From positions 1 through 7,200 of the forward strand of contig USKS01000070.1 in NCBI GenBank assembly GCA_900555345.1: a stretch of 7,200 nt of DNA, read 5' to 3'. Within the stretch, counting starts at the first letter, position 1, and each line of letters starts with the position of its first letter. Under the pieces are notes generated by a model. That model was not told the DNA's origin. It did not search any database and saw only the letters and a list, made by a program, of their open reading frames with translations. The stretch comes from an uncultured Eubacteriales bacterium. Lineage in GTDB: Bacteria; Bacillota_A; Clostridia; Oscillospirales; CAG-272. The position numbers were made by a program, and so were the translations under genes. This document shows, in pieces, positions 5,367-7,200 of this stretch.

Positions 5367-7151
5367 ATGAAAGTTATCATGCACGACGGCAGCATAAGCG
5401 AGCTGTCATTCGAGGACGAGGTCGGCCGCGGCGCGCTGCGCCACACCGCGTCTCACATTCTTGCGCAGGCAGTGAAGCGTCTGTATCCGGACACAAAGCT
5501 TGCCATAGGTCCCTCTATCAAAGACGGTTTTTACTACGATTTTGACCGTGAAACGCCTTTTTCCGACGAGGAACCTGCCGCGCTTGAGGCGGAGATGAAG
5601 AAGATCGTCAAGGAAAATCTGAAGCTTGAGCGTTTCACTCTTCCCCGCGCCGAGGCTCTGAAGCTTATGGAAGAGCGCGGAGAGCCCTACAAGATAGAGC
5701 TTATAAACGATCTGCCCGAGGATGAGGAGCTTTCCTTCTACCGCCAGGGCGAATTCGTGGATCTTTGCGCAGGCCCTCACGTCACGTACACCTCTGCCGT
5801 AAAGTCTTTCAAGCTCACAAGCGTTGCGGGCGCATACTGGCGCGGCAGCGAAAAAAATAAAATGCTCACCCGTATATACGGAACGGCGTTTGCCTCCAAA
5901 GCCGATCTTGAAGAATACCTCACCCGCATGGAGGAGGCCAAAAAGCGCGACCACAGAAAGCTCGGCCGCGAAATGGGTCTGTTTATGATGAGCGAGGAGG
6001 GTCCCGGATTTCCTTTCTTCCTGCCCAACGGCATGATAGTCAAGAACGCGCTTATCGACTACTGGAGAGAAATACACACAAGAGAAGGCTACGTTGAGGT
6101 ATCCACGCCTATAATGCTCAACCGCCACCTGTGGGAGACCTCCGGCCACTGGGATCACTACAAGCAGAATATGTACACCACCGTCATCGACGGAACGGAA
6201 TTTGCCGTAAAGCCCATGAACTGTCCCGGCGGTATGCTGGTTTATAAATCCGAGCCCCGCTCGTACCGTGATCTCCCCATGAGAATAGGCGAGCTGGGTC
6301 TTGTACACCGTCACGAAAAGAGCGGCGAGCTGCACGGACTTATGCGCGTGCGCTGCTTTACTCAGGACGATGCGCACATTTTCATGACGGAAGACCAGAT
6401 CACCGACGAGATCAAGGGCGTTGTACGCCTTATAGACGAAGTTTACAACCTTTTCGGATTCAAATATCATGTCGAGCTTTCCACAATGCCCGAGGATCAC
6501 ATCGGCGACGAAAAGGATTGGGAGACTGCTACAAACGGACTGAAGGAAGCTCTCGACGAGCTCCACCTTAATTACGTAGTCAACGAAGGCGACGGCGCGT
6601 TCTACGGCCCGAAGCTGGACTTCCACCTTTCCGATTCGCTTGGACGCACATGGCAGTGCGGCACGATACAGCTGGATATGCAGATGCCCGAGCGGTTCGA
6701 CCTTGAATACGTTGGCGCGGACGGCGAAAAGCACCGCCCCGTTATGATTCACCGCGTGGTGCTGGGCAGCATAGAGCGCTTCATAGGCGTTATAACAGAG
6801 CATTTTGCCGGCGCATTCCCCACCTGGCTTGCTCCTGTGCAGGTTAAGGTGCTTGCAATGACAGACCGCACGCATGAGGCCGCAAAGCAGATTGCCGACA
6901 GCCTTGATAAGCTGGGCATCCGCGTGGAGACGGACCTGCGCAACGAAAAGATAGGCTTCAAGATTCGCGAGGCGCAGATGCAGCGCATACCTTACATGCT
7001 GATAATAGGCGACAAGGAAGTTGAAAACAACGTTGTTGCCGTGCGCAGCCGCAAGGGCGGCGACCTGGGCACGATGCCCCTTGCCGCGTTTGAAGAAAAG
7101 CTTATGGAGGAGGTCAAAACCCGCTCCATCAGCGAATGCGTGACGAAGTAA
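5367..7151 (+). CDS. thrS: Threonine--tRNA ligase (ThrRS), short form without a full TGS domain
   Basis: 594 residues from ATG 5367 with GGAGG (5356-5360) 6 nt upstream; the longer frame from 5298 would start inside the T-box antiterminator and is rejected. Charges tRNA-Thr with threonine in the cytoplasm. Editing (N2) domain: HTASH (His26, His30) and DLCAGPH (Cys134, His138). Class II catalytic core from about residue 200: motif 2 region VHRHEKSGELHGLMRVRCF (313-331), and motif 3 from HRVVLGSIERF (462-472). The zinc ligands expected for ThrRS are present as Cys286 in MNCPGG, His337 in DDAHIF and His462 in MIHRV. The anticodon-binding domain covers about residues 490-585, with an intact NEKIGFKIREAQ segment. 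The N terminus keeps only about 18 residues of TGS-like sequence (MKVIMHDGSISEL) before the editing domain, so most of the roughly 60-residue TGS domain is missing; family members with it are near 640 residues. Expression is set by the T-box leader. Because all catalytic and editing residues remain, it should be functional. Confidence 0.98.
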   Translation: MKVIMHDGSISELSFEDEVGRGALRHTASHILAQAVKRLYPDTKLAIGPSIKDGFYYDFDRETPFSDEEPAALEAEMKKIVKENLKLERFTLPRAEALKLMEERGEPYKIELINDLPEDEELSFYRQGEFVDLCAGPHVTYTSAVKSFKLTSVAGAYWRGSEKNKMLTRIYGTAFASKADLEEYLTRMEEAKKRDHRKLGREMGLFMMSEEGPGFPFFLPNGMIVKNALIDYWREIHTREGYVEVSTPIMLNRHLWETSGHWDHYKQNMYTTVIDGTEFAVKPMNCPGGMLVYKSEPRSYRDLPMRIGELGLVHRHEKSGELHGLMRVRCFTQDDAHIFMTEDQITDEIKGVVRLIDEVYNLFGFKYHVELSTMPEDHIGDEKDWETATNGLKEALDELHLNYVVNEGDGAFYGPKLDFHLSDSLGRTWQCGTIQLDMQMPERFDLEYVGADGEKHRPVMIHRVVLGSIERFIGVITEHFAGAFPTWLAPVQVKVLAMTDRTHEAAKQIADSLDKLGIRVETDLRNEKIGFKIREAQMQRIPYMLIIGDKEVENNVVAVRSRKGGDLGTMPLAAFEEKLMEEVKTRSISECVTK

Positions 7152-7168
7152 ATATTTGTGTTGATATG

Positions 7169-7198
7169 GGGGGACGGGAGACCGTTCCCCTTTTGTTT
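7169..7198 (+). terminator. Intrinsic terminator of thrS
   Basis: GGGGGACGG (7169-7177), loop GAGA (7178-7181), CCGTTCCCC (7182-7190): a 9-bp stem with one G-U pair, followed by TTTTGTTT. It begins 17 nt after the thrS stop, indicating a monocistronic thrS transcript. Confidence 0.9.
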
Positions 7199-7200
7199 TA

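Noticed and set aside
5406..6875. 489-codon open frame on the minus strand, antisense to thrS
   Set aside because: It lies wholly inside an unambiguous thrS with all catalytic motifs. The translation resembles no family, and long antisense frames are common opposite GC-rich codon-biased genes.
1..7200. CRISPR array, tRNA or rRNA genes, insertion-sequence ends
   Set aside because: I saw no regularly spaced repeats, no tRNA cloverleaf, no rRNA signature and no transposase or terminal inverted repeats in the window.

Overview
The window looks like a chromosomal segment of an anaerobic, fibre-degrading Firmicute, most likely a Clostridia member of the Oscillospiraceae/Ruminococcaceae type. Three things point there: a small secreted protein ending in a type I dockerin (a cellulosome-type module), a threonyl-tRNA synthetase gene controlled by a T-box leader, and strong AGGAGG-type ribosome binding sites with sigma-A-type promoters. 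No taxonomic search could be run, so this is inference.

Layout. At 1-2069 (+) is the 3' part of a RecQ-like superfamily 2 helicase gene whose start lies outside the window. It is AT-richer than everything downstream and carries a long C-terminal extension in place of the usual RecQ zinc-binding region. It is followed 23 nt later by a small GC-richer gene of unknown function (2093-2470, +). A strong bidirectional hairpin terminator at 2482-2514 separates this pair from a minus-strand unit. That unit starts at a perfect TTGACA-N17-TATAAT promoter (4135-4107) and reads first through a GNAT acetyltransferase gene broken by an in-frame amber codon (4076-3546). It then reaches an intact, membrane-anchored or exported CE1/esterase-D-type esterase (3498-2530).

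Divergently, 4328-4891 (+) encodes a 187-residue exported protein: signal peptide, one InlB-B-type repeat domain and a C-terminal dockerin with two calcium loops. Its 3' end has small hairpins and a 17-bp perfect terminator (4973-5012). An extended -10 promoter (5091-5118) then drives a complete T-box leader (about 5125-5340) with a likely ACC (Thr) specifier, an antiterminator and an overlapping terminator. It controls thrS (5367-7151), a ThrRS that lacks most of the N-terminal TGS domain. A terminator closes the window (7169-7198).

The clearest logical unit is the T-box plus thrS: uncharged tRNA-Thr should favour the antiterminator and switch on synthetase production. The dockerin protein and the esterase are both envelope or extracellular in character, but they are divergently transcribed and only the former carries a dockerin. 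The helicase is the only part that looks like accessory DNA. It may belong to a defence or mobile locus lying upstream of the window, but nothing visible here proves this. I did not find a clearly novel multi-gene system within these 7.2 kb.
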